64,000 bases of DNA from Bin87 sp965221295 (GTDB lineage: Bacteria; Chloroflexota; Dehalococcoidia; Lucifugimonadales; UBA3495). The notes below the pieces were generated by a model. The model had not been told where the DNA came from, made no database searches, and was given only the letters and a program-made list of their open reading frames with translations. The first letter of the stretch is position 1; every line of letters starts with the position of its first letter. Below are positions 63,915 through 64,000 of the stretch, piece by piece. The DNA lies in NCBI GenBank assembly GCA_965221295.1, contig OZ244879.1:1302001-1366000 (forward strand). The letters are read 5' to 3'. A program made the position numbers and the translations under genes.

Positions 63915-64000
63915 CTACGCCACTACCTCGCTGATTAGAAACCTTGGTTCGATGTCGGTGAAGTTTTTTACGTCGCCCACCAGCTCCCGGCCGTGGGTCT
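63915..64000 (-). CDS. PIN-domain-like protein, C-terminal end only
   Basis: Minus-strand reading from the right edge gives THGRELVGDVKNFTDIEPRF then LISEVVA and TAG at 63917-63915. The form GRELVxGDVKxF is typical of the last strand and helix of VapC-type PIN toxins. It is truncated by the window, so only the tail is seen. Confidence 0.5.
   Translation of the reverse strand, partial: THGRELVGDVKNFTDIEPRFLISEVVA

Overview
The window reads as a GC-rich bacterial chromosome segment. Gene content is compatible with an environmental Chloroflexota lineage (Dehalococcoidia/SAR202-like). This rests on the flavin-dependent luciferase-family monooxygenases, a CoxL/XDH-type molybdoenzyme, double-hotdog MaoC, MetE-like and rhodanese genes, and exported GLUG and LRR proteins with Pro/Thr linkers. 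That placement is an inference: no rRNA, tRNA or ribosomal-protein gene is present to test it.

Layout. 1-5.6 kb is accessory DNA: the start of an exported GLUG-motif protein (minus strand, running off the left edge), a decayed type III restriction helicase, an orphan Phd-type antitoxin beside the stump of its PIN toxin, a HigBA-like pair and a ribbon-helix-helix/PIN pair. 5.9-15.9 kb holds exonuclease III, an imuB-dnaE2 mutagenic-repair cassette preceded by a palindrome, a methyltransferase, an epimerase and thioredoxin reductase. 16-21.3 kb holds a TauE permease coupled to an AcoX/NAD-kinase-like protein, two small membrane ORFs, a luciferase-family oxidoreductase and an NHL-repeat protein. 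21.5-27 kb is one 1826-residue exported LRR/FN3 protein built from four duplicated blocks. 27.3-29.1 kb is a sodium:solute symporter behind a complete promoter, TPP riboswitch and intrinsic terminator.

29.4-37.4 kb carries a RecB-like/RNase H-like nuclease, MaoC dehydratase, YbaK-type deacylase, MetE-like protein, OsmC, a rhodanese and two small conserved-looking proteins. 37.5-41 kb is a Nudix and xanthine-dehydrogenase-type large subunit pair. 42-43 kb and several other gaps hold copies of a roughly 126-134 bp inverted-repeat element (MITE-like) and degenerate arrays of its ends. 43-51.7 kb has an epimerase, two membrane/coiled-coil proteins, a second luciferase-family enzyme, a two-gene unknown module, a tandem-fused alpha/beta hydrolase and a class III aminotransferase.

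The most striking locus is at 52.0-52.85 kb. It is a two-domain rhodanese in which the catalytic cysteine codon is an in-frame UGA. The reading frame continues to the expected C-terminus and a compact G-looped hairpin sits 17 nt downstream of the UGA, so this is a candidate selenocysteine sulfurtransferase. The right end has a nuclease, a DASS transporter overlapping a RelA/SpoT gene, prs, lepB, a DUF885 peptidase-like gene and a minus-strand cluster (ImmA/IrrE-like remnant, unknown partner, PIN tail) that looks like the edge of a defence or toxin-antitoxin region.
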